This document shows, piece by piece, positions 24,987-33,927 of a stretch of 64,000 bases of DNA (position 1 is the first letter of the stretch; each line of letters opens with the position of its first letter). Source of the DNA: Candidatus Gastranaerophilales bacterium (GTDB lineage: Bacteria > Cyanobacteriota > Vampirovibrionia > Gastranaerophilales > Gastranaerophilaceae). Under the pieces are notes generated by a model. It was not told the origin of the DNA. It searched no databases and was given only the letters and a program-made list of their open reading frames with translations. The stretch is taken from contig CAJUJH010000001.1 in assembly GCA_910586855.1 (NCBI GenBank), forward strand, positions 1 through 64,000. The letters run 5' to 3'. Both the position numbers and the translations under genes were made by a program.

Positions 24987-26123
24987 ATGGAAATTGTTTT
25001 AAACAAGGAAGATTTTCTAAACGGTATCAAAGTTGTAAAAAACATAACATCATCAAAAGGTGTACAGCCTGTTTTATCAAACATTTTAATTGAAACCATA
25101 ACAAGTGACAGAGTAATGTTTATAGCAACAGATTTAAACCTTGGAATAAGCTTTAAATTAAAAGCTGAAGTTATACAGACAGGTAAAATTACCCTTTCTG
25201 CTAAAACTTTGGAAGAAATTGTAAATAAACTTCCTGATAAACCAATTGTTTTAAAATTGGATGAAGAAACAAATGTGATAACAATTTCCTGCGGTAAATC
25301 AAAATTTGAACTTATCGGAATAAATGCAAATGAGTACCCGAAAGTTTTTGATGATGCTCAATCAGCAGAAGAAGATAAAGAGTTTGAAATTAAGACAGGT
25401 CTTCTAAATAAAGGGATTAAGCAAACAGCTTTTTCAACTGCCCAAAATGAGACGGGTAGTGTACTTTCAGGTGTTTGTTTTAATATTGATTCAAATATTT
25501 TAGAAATGGTTGCAACCGATGGCAACCGCTTAACCCGTGCCAGAAAAGAAATTAACTCAAAAGGTGAAAGTGTAATTTTTATCACTCCTTCAAGAACTCT
25601 TGTTGAAGTTTCAAGAATAATTTCAATGTTAAAAGATGATACGGTTAAATTTGTATTAAAGAAAAATAAAATTGTTTTTGAATTTGAAAATGTGACTTTC
25701 CAATCAAGATTAATAGACGGTACATACCCAAAATACCAGCAATTAATCCCAACTACAAATGAAAAAACCGTTGCAATTGATAGAGAAGAATTAATTAAAG
25801 CAATTGAGCTTGTTTCAGTTATGGTAAACGAAAGAACAAATATTGTTAAATTTAATTTTGAAAATAATGGTCTTGAAATAAGCACGGATACCCCGGAATC
25901 AGGCTCAGGTAAAGATTTTCTTGACATAGAGTATTCTTATGAAAATCTTTTAATAGCATTTAATTATAAATATGTTTTAGACAGCCTTAAAAATATGGAT
26001 TCAAAAAATGTTAAGGTTGAAATGTCTACAAACCTTTCTGCTTCAATATTTAAGCCGGAAGCTGAAAATGAAGAAGAAGATAATAACTATATTTGTCTTA
26101 TAATGCCGGTACAGGTAAGATAA
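24987..26123 (+). CDS. dnaN: DNA polymerase III sliding clamp beta subunit
   Basis: A 378-residue clamp made of three similar domains (~1-125, 128-250, 252-378), with the N-terminal KVVKNITSSKGVQPVLSNILIE segment, a VATDGNRLTRAR-type motif in the second domain and the conserved C-terminus YICLIMPVQVR. AAGGAAG lies 9 nt before the ATG. dnaN is not next to dnaA here but heads a run of same-strand housekeeping genes (thrB, a Skp-like gene, mnmG). The 170 nt upstream are very AT-rich and include several TATAAT-like boxes. Confidence 0.95.
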   Translation: MEIVLNKEDFLNGIKVVKNITSSKGVQPVLSNILIETITSDRVMFIATDLNLGISFKLKAEVIQTGKITLSAKTLEEIVNKLPDKPIVLKLDEETNVITISCGKSKFELIGINANEYPKVFDDAQSAEEDKEFEIKTGLLNKGIKQTAFSTAQNETGSVLSGVCFNIDSNILEMVATDGNRLTRARKEINSKGESVIFITPSRTLVEVSRIISMLKDDTVKFVLKKNKIVFEFENVTFQSRLIDGTYPKYQQLIPTTNEKTVAIDREELIKAIELVSVMVNERTNIVKFNFENNGLEISTDTPESGSGKDFLDIEYSYENLLIAFNYKYVLDSLKNMDSKNVKVEMSTNLSASIFKPEAENEEEDNNYICLIMPVQVR

Positions 26124-26146
26124 CAGATTATAAAAGGAATTTTTTC

Positions 26147-27079
26147 ATGAAAGTATCAGCTCAAGTACCTGCAACAATTGCAAACCTAGGATGCGGTTTT
26201 GACTGCCTTGGTTTAGCACTTCCTATATACAATACGGTAACTATTGAAGAAACAGTATTACCTGGTTCAGGGATTGAAATTAATATTTTGAATGAATACG
26301 GCGAAGAAGACAGTGTAAGTAATGTTCCGAGAGATAAAAATAACATAGTTTATAAAGCAATTGAACTTTTATATAACTATATTGGTCAAGTGCCAAATGA
26401 ACTTAAGATTACAATTAAAACCCAAATTCCAATAGCGCGCGGTATGGGCTCTTCCGCTTCTGTTATAGTAGGGGGGCTTATTGCAGCAAATGAACTTCTT
26501 GGACGTCCGGCTGATACTGCTGTTTTATTATCTATTGCAACAGAAATTGAAGGACACCCTGATAATATCTCTCCTGCAATTTTAGGCGGGGTTGTATTGT
26601 CTGATTGGGAAGAGGATGGTTCTGTTGTTACAAGAAAATTACCATGGCCTGATGATTGGATGGTTACAATTTGTATCCCTGATTATGAACTTTCAACAGG
26701 TATTTCAAGAAGTGTTCTTCCAAATGAAGTTCCTATGAAAGATGCAGTTTATAATTTAAGACATTCTGCAATGTTTATTGAAGCAGTTCATACAAAAGAT
26801 GAGGAACTTTTAAAGCTATCTTTAAGAGATAGATTGCATCAACCGTATAGAACAAAACTTGTACCCGGTTTAACACAGATAATGGATGATTTAAAACATG
26901 TTGATGGTGTTTTAGGATGTGTATTAGCGGGAGCAGGTCCCTCGGTTGCAGTTATTCAAAACGGAACAAAAGATGATACTATAAAAGAAATCGTAACTGC
27001 AGCTTGGAATAACATAAATGTAGATGCCCAAATTTACACTCTTCCTGTAATTCAGGACGGTGCAAAAATAATTTTATAG
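26147..27079 (+). CDS. thrB: Homoserine kinase
   Basis: A 310-residue GHMP kinase from ATG 26147, with AAAAGGAA 7 nt upstream; an earlier in-frame start overlaps dnaN and is rejected. VPATIANLGCGFDCLGLAL is the N-terminal family motif, PIARGMGSSASVIVGG the ATP-binding glycine-rich loop, and VLGCVLAGAGPSV the C-terminal motif 3. It phosphorylates L-homoserine in threonine synthesis. It follows dnaN by 23 nt and is likely in the same transcript. Confidence 0.93.
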   Translation: MKVSAQVPATIANLGCGFDCLGLALPIYNTVTIEETVLPGSGIEINILNEYGEEDSVSNVPRDKNNIVYKAIELLYNYIGQVPNELKITIKTQIPIARGMGSSASVIVGGLIAANELLGRPADTAVLLSIATEIEGHPDNISPAILGGVVLSDWEEDGSVVTRKLPWPDDWMVTICIPDYELSTGISRSVLPNEVPMKDAVYNLRHSAMFIEAVHTKDEELLKLSLRDRLHQPYRTKLVPGLTQIMDDLKHVDGVLGCVLAGAGPSVAVIQNGTKDDTIKEIVTAAWNNINVDAQIYTLPVIQDGAKIIL

Positions 27080-27112
27080 ATTATAATAATAGTTTAAAAA
27101 GGAGAAAAAACT

Positions 27113-27550
27113 ATGAAAAAAACAGTTATAACAGCACTTTTTGCTTTAATTTCAATGGTTAGCATTAACGCTTCATTTGCAGCAATCGGCTATGTAGATT
27201 ATGGTAAAGTTTCAACAGATTACCCGCTTGCAAAAAAATACACACTTGAATTAGATAAAAAAGTTGCTGCAATTAAAGCATATACAACAGCACAAGATAA
27301 AAAAATTGCTGCTGCAAAAACCGATGCTGAAAAAAAAGCAATTGGTACAGAATCTATTAAACAACTGCAAATAAAACAAAAAGATTATGTTACAACAAGA
27401 ACAAGATATGAAAATGAATTAACTGCAAAAGTTGTAGCAGCAGCTGAAAAAGTAAGAGTTGCAAAAAAACTTGATATGATTATTAAAAAAGATTCAAGAG
27501 TAACAGGCGGTGTTGATTGCACTCTTGATGTTTTAAATGCTCTTAAATAA
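27113..27550 (+). CDS. OmpH/Skp-like periplasmic chaperone
   Basis: A 145-residue protein with a Sec signal peptide (cleavage SFA-AIG) followed by the family's opening IGYVDYGKVSTDYPLAKKY and a long Lys/Ala-rich coiled coil (~40-120). Skp-like proteins hold unfolded outer-membrane proteins in the periplasm. The mature part is of the usual size for the family (about 120 residues). GGAG lies 7 nt upstream of the ATG. It sits between thrB and mnmG on the same strand. Confidence 0.8.
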   Translation: MKKTVITALFALISMVSINASFAAIGYVDYGKVSTDYPLAKKYTLELDKKVAAIKAYTTAQDKKIAAAKTDAEKKAIGTESIKQLQIKQKDYVTTRTRYENELTAKVVAAAEKVRVAKKLDMIIKKDSRVTGGVDCTLDVLNALK

Positions 27551-27571
27551 GGATAATGCCACGTTTCAATT

Positions 27572-29482
27572 ATGTTTAATTTTGATTGTATAGTGGTTGG
27601 TGCAGGACATGCAGGTTGTGAGGCGGCAATTGCCGCCTCTAGACTTGGTGCAAAAGTATTATTAACATCTTTAAATCTTGATAATATAGCATTAATGCCC
27701 TGTAATCCTGCGGTAGGCGGTCCTGCTAAATCAAATCTTGTAAAAGAAATTGACGCCCTTGGAGGGGTGATGGCAGATGTTACTGACCATACCTATATGC
27801 AATTTAAAATGTTAAATTCTTCAAAAGGTCCTGCAGTGCGTGCTTTAAGGGCACAATCTGATAAAAAGGAATATAAATCCTTTATGAGGAATATAATTGA
27901 AAATGAAGAAAATATTACATTAAAACAAACTCAAATAACAGGATTATTATCAAAAGATAATGTTATTACAGGGGTTGTGGATGAACTTGGGCTTGAATAT
28001 TATGCAAAAAGCGTGATTTTAACTACAGGTACAAGTTTAGAGGGTAAAATTTATGTAGGGTTGAAATCTTTTAGAGCTGGTCGTCTTGGAGAACAGGCTG
28101 CAATCGGTTTATCTGAAAGTCTTTTAAAACTCGGGCTTCCTCTAAAGAAGCTTAAAACGGGAACCCCTGCAAGAGTAGACAGCCGCACAATTGATTATTC
28201 TAAATTAATTGTACAGCCCCCGGATGGACCGGATGATAATCCTTACTATAAAGGGTGTCTTAATTTCTTTTCATTTAAGAAAAATCACCCGATACGCCCT
28301 ATGGTGCCTTGTTATTTAACAAAAACAAATGAGTTAACCCATAAAGTGATTAAAGATAATCTTGATAAATCCCCGATGTATCAAGGGATGATAACGGGAA
28401 TTGGACCAAGATACTGTCCTTCTATTGAAGATAAGGTTGTAAGGTTTGCACACAACCCTTCTCACCATATTTTTATAGAGCCTGAAGGCACTGATACTTA
28501 TGAAACCTATGTTCAAGGGTTTTCAACAAGTCTGCCTATTGAAGTTCAAATTCAAATGCTGCACTCACTCCCGGGGTTAGAAAATGTTTCAATAATAAAA
28601 CCTGCTTATGCTGTAGAGTATGATTCTGTTCCTGCAGTTGAACTTACCCACTCTTTAATGACAAAGAAAATTAAAGGATTATTTTTAGCAGGGCAGATAA
28701 ATGGTACATCGGGATATGAAGAAGCTGCAGCGCAAGGTTTAATTGCAGGGATAAACGCTGTAAAATATTGCAATAATGAAAACCTGCTTGAACTTGATAG
28801 AGCAAGTTCATATATAGGTACCTTAATTGATGATTTAGTTACAAAAGACCTGCTTGAACCATATAGAATGTTAACTTCCCGCAGTGAATACAGGCTTATT
28901 TTAAGGCAGGATAATGCTGATTTTCGCCTTATGGAAATCGGCAGAAAAATAGGACTTGTAAAAGAAGAGAATTATCAAAGATTCTTAGATAAAAAACAGG
29001 CTATTGAAGAGGAAATAGTAAATTTAAAAAATACAAAATTCTCCCCGAATAAAGAAAATAGGGAAATTTTAAACAGATTTAATGAAAATCTTGAAGTTGG
29101 TCAAAGTGCTTATCAGCTTTTAAAAAGACCAAATATTGACTACAAAGTGCTATATAACCTTGGTTATGTTCCAAGTACAATAAATGTTGAGGATAAATAT
29201 TTTATTAAAGAGGTGCTTGAACAAGCTGAAATTTTAATAAAATATGACGGATATATCAAAAGACAAAAAGAACAGGTAAATTCAGCAGATAAACTTGAAA
29301 AAATAAAAATTCCTGAAGATTTTGATTATTCACCCTTAAAACAAATTTCAACAGAAACAAGAGAAATTTTAACAAAAATTCGCCCTAAAACATTAGGACA
29401 GGCTATAAGAATAGGCGGCGTAAAACCTGCGGATATTTCTTGCTTAATGGTTATTCTTGAAACAAAAAAACATAAAGTATAA
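27572..29482 (+). CDS. mnmG: tRNA uridine-5-carboxymethylaminomethyl synthesis enzyme MnmG
   Basis: A 636-residue protein of the usual GidA length. The FAD-binding VVGAGHAGCEAA motif is at ~6-17, CNPAVGGPAKSNLVKEIDALGG follows, then LKTGTPARVD and the C-terminal helical domain with LTSRSEYRLILRQDNADFRL. With MnmE it modifies U34 of several tRNAs. It follows the Skp-like gene by 21 nt. Confidence 0.95.
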   Translation: MFNFDCIVVGAGHAGCEAAIAASRLGAKVLLTSLNLDNIALMPCNPAVGGPAKSNLVKEIDALGGVMADVTDHTYMQFKMLNSSKGPAVRALRAQSDKKEYKSFMRNIIENEENITLKQTQITGLLSKDNVITGVVDELGLEYYAKSVILTTGTSLEGKIYVGLKSFRAGRLGEQAAIGLSESLLKLGLPLKKLKTGTPARVDSRTIDYSKLIVQPPDGPDDNPYYKGCLNFFSFKKNHPIRPMVPCYLTKTNELTHKVIKDNLDKSPMYQGMITGIGPRYCPSIEDKVVRFAHNPSHHIFIEPEGTDTYETYVQGFSTSLPIEVQIQMLHSLPGLENVSIIKPAYAVEYDSVPAVELTHSLMTKKIKGLFLAGQINGTSGYEEAAAQGLIAGINAVKYCNNENLLELDRASSYIGTLIDDLVTKDLLEPYRMLTSRSEYRLILRQDNADFRLMEIGRKIGLVKEENYQRFLDKKQAIEEEIVNLKNTKFSPNKENREILNRFNENLEVGQSAYQLLKRPNIDYKVLYNLGYVPSTINVEDKYFIKEVLEQAEILIKYDGYIKRQKEQVNSADKLEKIKIPEDFDYSPLKQISTETREILTKIRPKTLGQAIRIGGVKPADISCLMVILETKKHKV

Positions 29483-29504
29483 AATCTGTTTTGTTTAATG
29501 TAAC

Positions 29505-29559
29505 TAAGTTTAAAAACCTAGCCTGGGGTGGATTTTAAGAGTGGAGCACAAGGTTTTTT
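29505..29559 (+). promoter_or_regulatory. Possible hairpin leader before the GH13 gene
   Basis: AAAAACCT (29511-29519) and AGGTTTTTT (29550-29558) can pair around a 30-nt G-rich loop and the downstream T-run ends at the GH13 start codon. It may be a weak terminator/attenuator after mnmG or a translation-control hairpin; only the base pairing supports this. Confidence 0.3.
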
Positions 29560-31593
29560 ATGATTAAAAAAATATTTATAGTATTTTTATTTTTGGTATA
29601 CATATCTCCGGTTTTTGCGCTTGAAGATGGAGAAAAATTATCAGCTGCAACTGAAACAATTCAAGAAAATCCTGAAAATATTGATATAAATAACAAACTT
29701 AAAAAAGAATTAAAAGAAGCTATAGTACAGGTGTATGGCAAAAAAGATGCTGATGAAATATATGAAAATGTTTTAAAACATGCACAAAGTGCCATAAATA
29801 ACCGCCCACAGGAGCTAAAAAATCAGGATAAAACAAGAAAATCCGATTGGTATAAAAATGAAATTATTTATATGTTTTATGTAGACCATTTTGGCGTTGT
29901 AAAAGATGATAAGAATAATACTTTTAAAGATACAGCCACTATGTTTGATTATCTTGAAGATTTAGGAGTCACCACCCTTTATATGCTTCCTTTTGCAGAT
30001 AGTCCCATGGCAGATGCTGGTTTTGATGTTAAAAACCCGAGAAAAGTTAGAGAAAATCTTGGCGGCATGGCTGAATTTAAAGAATTTGCACAAGAGGCGA
30101 AAAAAAGAGGTTTTAAAATTAAGGCAGATTTGGTATTAAACCATTTATCAGATGAGCATATATGGTTTAAAAAGCTTAAAGAAGGCGATGAGTCTTATCT
30201 TGATTTCTTTATTTATAAAGAAAAAATGCCCGAATATACTAAATATAAAGATGAAAAATTAGGCACCGTCTTAGAATATAAAGAAGAAGACGGTAAAATT
30301 TCAAAAAGAAGATTGATTTTCCCTGAAAGTACGGAAAATAACTATAGAAAAGTAACCGTAAACGGTAAAGAATACTACCTTTATCACACTTTTTACCCTT
30401 TTCAATTGGATATAAACTGGCAAAATCCAAAAGTTTTATACTATATGCTTGATACAATTTCAAGCTGGGCAAATTTAGGGGTAGATATATTTAGAATGGA
30501 TGCCATTCCCTATCTTTCAAAAGACTCCGGGACAAATGCTGAAAACCAGCCTAAAACTCACGCCATAATTAATATTTTATCGGATTATATTCAATTAACC
30601 GCACCATCTTCAATTATTCAGGTAGAAGCCTGCCAATCTCCAAAAGATATACTTCCTTATTTTGGAAAAGACAGAGAAGTTCAGGTTAGTGTAGATAATG
30701 AAAATATTAAATTTAAAAGAACGTCAGAAGCACAGATTGCATATCATTTTCCAAATATGAACGCCATTTGGGCAAGCCTTGTTACAGGGGATAAAAAATA
30801 TTTTATTGAAACTAATAAAAAGACACCATCTATCCCAAAAACAGCCACCTGGGGAAATTTCTTAAGGGTGCATGATGAACTGACTCTGGAGATGGTAAGT
30901 CCTGAGGTTAGAAATATTATTTTTGAAGACCTGGTTACAAAAGGGGCAGATTTTAGAAACGGTTTTGGCGTAAGCGGGCGTCTTGCAAACTTTTTGGATA
31001 AAAACCCGAATAGAATTGAAGAAGCTTTTGCAATACTCTTTTCTGTTTCAGGGGTGCCTATAATTTATTACGGTGATGAAGTTGGTGCTGCAAACAATTA
31101 TGAAAATGCCAAAAAATCAGCTCAAAACAGGGCAAAGAAAGAAAAAGAATCAATCAATCTTTTATCCGTATTTGATTCACGTGATATAAACAGGGGGCAA
31201 ATTCCGCAAAAGCTTTTCTATGGCTCAACAAAAGGGTATTATGAATTTAATTCAAAAGTTTATAAAAAGGTTAAAAATTTAATTGAAATAAGGAAAAAAT
31301 ACCCGGTTTTAGTGGATGGAGATTTTGAAATCTTAAAAACAAAATCCAAGCATAATTTTTGCTACATAAGGAAAAATAAAGACCAGCAAATCCTTGTAAT
31401 AAATAATCTTTCAAAAGATAAACTTATTGCTGAAATTACGCTTCCGCCAACAGTTGTTTTAAAAAATAACGGAAAAATTACAAGTTTAAAAAATTTAATA
31501 AACAATGATGATGTTAAAGTTAATATCTCTCTGCAAAATAGAACAATGCATCTAAGAATTGCACCATATCAGGTTTTATGGCTGGAATTATAA
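29560..31593 (+). CDS. Secreted GH13 enzyme, trehalose-synthase-like
   Basis: A 677-residue alpha-amylase-family protein with a Sec signal peptide (cleavage VFA-LE) and a ~75-residue N-terminal extension ahead of the barrel. Catalytic residues are visible: nucleophile D314 in FRMDAIPYL, acid E356 in IQVEAC, and D439 in VHDELTLEMV. The last motif (HDELTLEMV) is that of trehalose synthases (GH13_16, maltose-trehalose interconversion), which are normally cytoplasmic; this protein has an export signal. A C-terminal beta domain closes the protein. Substrate is therefore a guess: maltose/trehalose isomerase or related alpha-glucoside hydrolase in the periplasm or outside. Confidence 0.8.
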   Translation: MIKKIFIVFLFLVYISPVFALEDGEKLSAATETIQENPENIDINNKLKKELKEAIVQVYGKKDADEIYENVLKHAQSAINNRPQELKNQDKTRKSDWYKNEIIYMFYVDHFGVVKDDKNNTFKDTATMFDYLEDLGVTTLYMLPFADSPMADAGFDVKNPRKVRENLGGMAEFKEFAQEAKKRGFKIKADLVLNHLSDEHIWFKKLKEGDESYLDFFIYKEKMPEYTKYKDEKLGTVLEYKEEDGKISKRRLIFPESTENNYRKVTVNGKEYYLYHTFYPFQLDINWQNPKVLYYMLDTISSWANLGVDIFRMDAIPYLSKDSGTNAENQPKTHAIINILSDYIQLTAPSSIIQVEACQSPKDILPYFGKDREVQVSVDNENIKFKRTSEAQIAYHFPNMNAIWASLVTGDKKYFIETNKKTPSIPKTATWGNFLRVHDELTLEMVSPEVRNIIFEDLVTKGADFRNGFGVSGRLANFLDKNPNRIEEAFAILFSVSGVPIIYYGDEVGAANNYENAKKSAQNRAKKEKESINLLSVFDSRDINRGQIPQKLFYGSTKGYYEFNSKVYKKVKNLIEIRKKYPVLVDGDFEILKTKSKHNFCYIRKNKDQQILVINNLSKDKLIAEITLPPTVVLKNNGKITSLKNLINNDDVKVNISLQNRTMHLRIAPYQVLWLEL

Positions 31594-31616
31594 TTTGAGT
31601 AATTTAAGGGAAAAAT

Positions 31617-32738
31617 ATGCAAAACGTTGTTAATACAAATGAAAAAAAGAGAAGTTTTTTAAATTATATAAATGTATTCAGAGGACTTGCAATTCTTTTA
31701 ATTGTAATGGGTCACAGCATGCAAATAGGTGCCGATAAAAGTCTGCTGCACATTCTCTGGTGTGAGATTGTTTGCGGCGGGACAGCACTTTTTATCTTTA
31801 TTTCAGGATTTTTATTTCAGCATTTGTCAGGAAAATTTGAATATAAAAACCATCTGTCAAAAAAATGGACAAATGTTATCATTCCTTATTTAATTACAGC
31901 AATCCCCGGGCTTTTATTTTGTTTTTATATGCCCTCTGTTTATAAAAATTCTTTTGATGGGATGAACATTTTAGCGCAAATTCCCGTATTGCTTTCAATC
32001 GGGCGGGTTCACAATACTCCGGCGTGGTTTATTCCTATGATTATACTTTTCTTTTTATGTTCATTTTTGCTTTTAAAATTGGAAAGAAAGGGAATTTTAT
32101 ATAAACTTTTACCAGTTCTCTTTTTAATCACAATATTTTTGCAAAGAGGAGAAATAGAATATGAGCAAATGCTTAATTTAAGCTATCTTGAAAGATATTT
32201 AGCATATGTAAAATATATAATTTTAGGATTTATCCATTTCTTTTCTTTGTATGTTTTTGGGATGTTTTGTTCTAAAAATAAAAATATTATTGATAAATTT
32301 TACGAAAAACGCGCGCCATTGTGGGTTTTAACATTATTTTTTGCAGGACTTGATATTTATTTAAGCTATAAAAATATTTATTCAAACTATACGGTTTCAA
32401 AAACCTTTGTAACAATGCTTTTGCTTGGATATTTAAAACACTATGACGGGTTTATTTTATCTCACAATAAAACAAATAAAACACTTGATTTTATTGCAAA
32501 ATACAGTTTTGGAATATTTTTTATACACTGGTATTGGATTTTTATTTATAACCAAATTACCGGGCTGCAGGGGGTTATTCCTGTAGATAATATAGAAACT
32601 TTACCCATGGTTTTAATTACTGTTTTTATAAGATTTTTAGCTGTAACCGGGCTTTCAATATTAACTCTTTGGGGTTTAAAGAATTTTATTTTGAAAATAA
32701 ATCCAAAAGCAAATACAAGAATGTTTTTAGGGGTGTAG
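31617..32738 (+). CDS. Acyltransferase family 3 membrane protein
   Basis: A 373-residue polytopic protein (about ten hydrophobic segments) with the Acyltransf_3 opening NYINVFRGLAILLIVMGHS, containing the catalytic-type histidine, and later FFIHWYWIF. Such proteins O-acylate surface polysaccharides or lipids at the membrane. It starts 23 nt after the GH13 gene with AAGGG upstream, so the two are likely an operon concerned with envelope or extracellular carbohydrate. Acceptor unknown. Confidence 0.85.
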   Translation: MQNVVNTNEKKRSFLNYINVFRGLAILLIVMGHSMQIGADKSLLHILWCEIVCGGTALFIFISGFLFQHLSGKFEYKNHLSKKWTNVIIPYLITAIPGLLFCFYMPSVYKNSFDGMNILAQIPVLLSIGRVHNTPAWFIPMIILFFLCSFLLLKLERKGILYKLLPVLFLITIFLQRGEIEYEQMLNLSYLERYLAYVKYIILGFIHFFSLYVFGMFCSKNKNIIDKFYEKRAPLWVLTLFFAGLDIYLSYKNIYSNYTVSKTFVTMLLLGYLKHYDGFILSHNKTNKTLDFIAKYSFGIFFIHWYWIFIYNQITGLQGVIPVDNIETLPMVLITVFIRFLAVTGLSILTLWGLKNFILKINPKANTRMFLGV

Positions 32739-32770
32739 CCCTTGCGTATTTGTACTTAAATTTTCTTGAA

Positions 32771-32889
32771 ATAAAATTATTTTGTAAAAAAAGGACCATT
32801 AAAAATTCGCGTCGCAAAACTAATCATGGATTTTTTAATAAAACTACGACCGGGCGAATCCTGCGTCCTGTTTTACAAAATAATTTTAT
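32771..32889. repeat. Inverted-repeat element, copy 1
   Basis: A 119-nt segment bounded by a perfect 19-bp inverted repeat (32771-32789 against TTTTACAAAATAATTTTAT at 32871-32889). Inside are further nested pairs: GGAC (32793-32796) with GTCC (32865-32868), ATTCGC (32805-32810) with GCGAAT (32854-32859) and GTCG (32811-32814) with CGAC (32847-32850). A related element lies at 45226-45350 in opposite orientation. Both lie between convergent genes. It could be a MITE-like repeat or a structured transcript-end element. Confidence 0.75.
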
Positions 32890-32902
32890 GGAGAGAAAAC
32901 GT

Positions 32903-33205
32903 TTATTGCTTTATTACCCCTTCATTTTGAAGCATAGTTTTTACTTCTTGTAAAATATCAGCCTTGGTTTTTTCATAATCTGTAACCTTATGATTAAACA
33001 TCTCACCCTCACCTGAAATAAACCAGTTAAGATTGACATTTAGTTTTGTGTACAATTGTACACAAAGAGTAATTGAAGGTGTACGCTTTTGATATTCATA
33101 CCCTGCAATTGTATTGTTGGGCATTTCAAGCTTTTCAGCCAGCTTTGCTACTGATAATCCTAATTCTTGTCTTAATTTTTTTAAATTTTCTATATACATT
33201 TGCAT
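32903..33205 (-). CDS. XRE-family repressor with helical tail, module C
   Basis: A 100-residue protein with an N-terminal Cro/C1-type HTH (~8-62; LSVAKLAEKLEMPNNTIAGYE) and a ~35-residue charged tail absent from the other three XRE proteins in the window. It includes the LNVNLNWFISGEGEMF segment typical of phage-repressor-like XRE proteins. It is divergent from a 70-aa gene at 33355. TTGTCA on this strand overlaps the TTGACA of the opposite promoter, so one bound protein could control both directions. Confidence 0.82.
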   Translation of the reverse strand: MQMYIENLKKLRQELGLSVAKLAEKLEMPNNTIAGYEYQKRTPSITLCVQLYTKLNVNLNWFISGEGEMFNHKVTDYEKTKADILQEVKTMLQNEGVIKQ

Positions 33206-33234
33206 TAAATTACATATATTCTATAAAATAAGGG

Positions 33235-33262
33235 TTGACAATTATGTCCTTTTAGATATAAT
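33235..33262 (+). promoter_or_regulatory. Consensus promoter of module C small gene
   Basis: TTGACA (33235-33240), 16-bp spacer and TATAAT (33257-33262). This is one of the closest matches to the sigma-70 consensus in the window; such strong promoters are commonly repressed, consistent with the adjacent XRE gene. Confidence 0.75.
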
Positions 33263-33354
33263 AAAAATATAATTAAATTATCATTTTTATCACCCGAATA
33301 TTAACATAAAATGTTCATTTGGGCAAAATCTTTATATACAAAAAGGTAAAATTT

Positions 33355-33567
33355 ATGAACGCTGATTATAAATGTTTGGATGAAATCCGCCTGCAAACAT
33401 CTGCAAAAACACACCAAATAAGAGTTTTATTCTCAAAAATATATGAGGAAGAAACAACCCAGGAATCAATGATACTTTCTGAAATCGGAATCAATATTTG
33501 TAAAGAAATTATTGAACAGTGCAGTAATTTTGAAATGCTTATAGATAAAATCAAAGATAAAAATTGA
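33355..33567 (+). CDS. 70-aa partner protein of XRE module C
   Basis: ATG 33355 with AAAAGG about 8 nt upstream (an in-frame TTG/ATG further out is less well supported) encodes 70 residues, predicted as two long helices. The second half, LSEIGINICKEIIEQCSNFEMLIDKI, aligns without gaps to ISKIGAKFSKELYKDCKNFEKVLYEI-type sequence of the module D protein at 48036. Shared positions include IG, KE, C and NFE. No named family is recognised. Divergent from the module C XRE gene and driven by a near-consensus promoter. Confidence 0.7.
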   Translation: MNADYKCLDEIRLQTSAKTHQIRVLFSKIYEEETTQESMILSEIGINICKEIIEQCSNFEMLIDKIKDKN

Positions 33568-33628
33568 CCATAAAATAAAATCCCCATACCACTTCGGTAA
33601 ATATAAATTTTTATGCTACAATGTTTGT

Positions 33629-33890
33629 AACCACGCTCCACGGGGTGTTGCAAACTCTTGACCGGAAGCTTATGTCGGGTGCAGAGCCTACTGTGAGGGT
33701 GTGAAATATAAAATTCAAAAGTTTAAATATTGTTGATACCATTTTTTAAAGCGGCGTTTATGCTGCCCCACCGTGTCAGGATGGAAACATAGCAGCACAG
33801 GGTTGATATAGGCGGGTGTTTCTAAAGAGTGGAGTAGATATTTAACCTGGAGGTTTTATTTTTTGCAATCGATAGGTAGTGGCGTGGTTA
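33629..33890 (+). ncRNA. ffs: Signal recognition particle RNA, large (Bacillus-like) form
   Basis: The core SRP domain IV is explicit: GTGTCAGG (33773-33780), a short AUG/CAU helix closed by a GAAA loop (33781-33790) and AGCAGCAC (33791-33798), which reproduces the conserved asymmetric loop bound by Ffh. The ends pair: AACCACG (33629-33635) with CGTGGTT (33883-33889), plus CCAC with GTGG inside. The ~262-nt length with a 5' G-rich folded region indicates the large type with an Alu-like domain, as in Bacillus, rather than the ~110-nt E. coli type. Exact ends are estimated from the closing helix. The exonuclease gene follows about 40 nt downstream. Confidence 0.85.
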
Positions 33891-33927
33891 TTTATTAACT
33901 TTTTTAATAAACTATGGGGAATTTTGG

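Noticed and set aside
26093-26146. Longer start of thrB overlapping dnaN
   Set aside because: The VPATIANLG motif begins right after ATG 26147, which has a ribosome site.
32669-32953. Plus-strand frame across the inverted-repeat element
   Set aside because: It overlaps the acyltransferase end and a repeat; no recognisable product.
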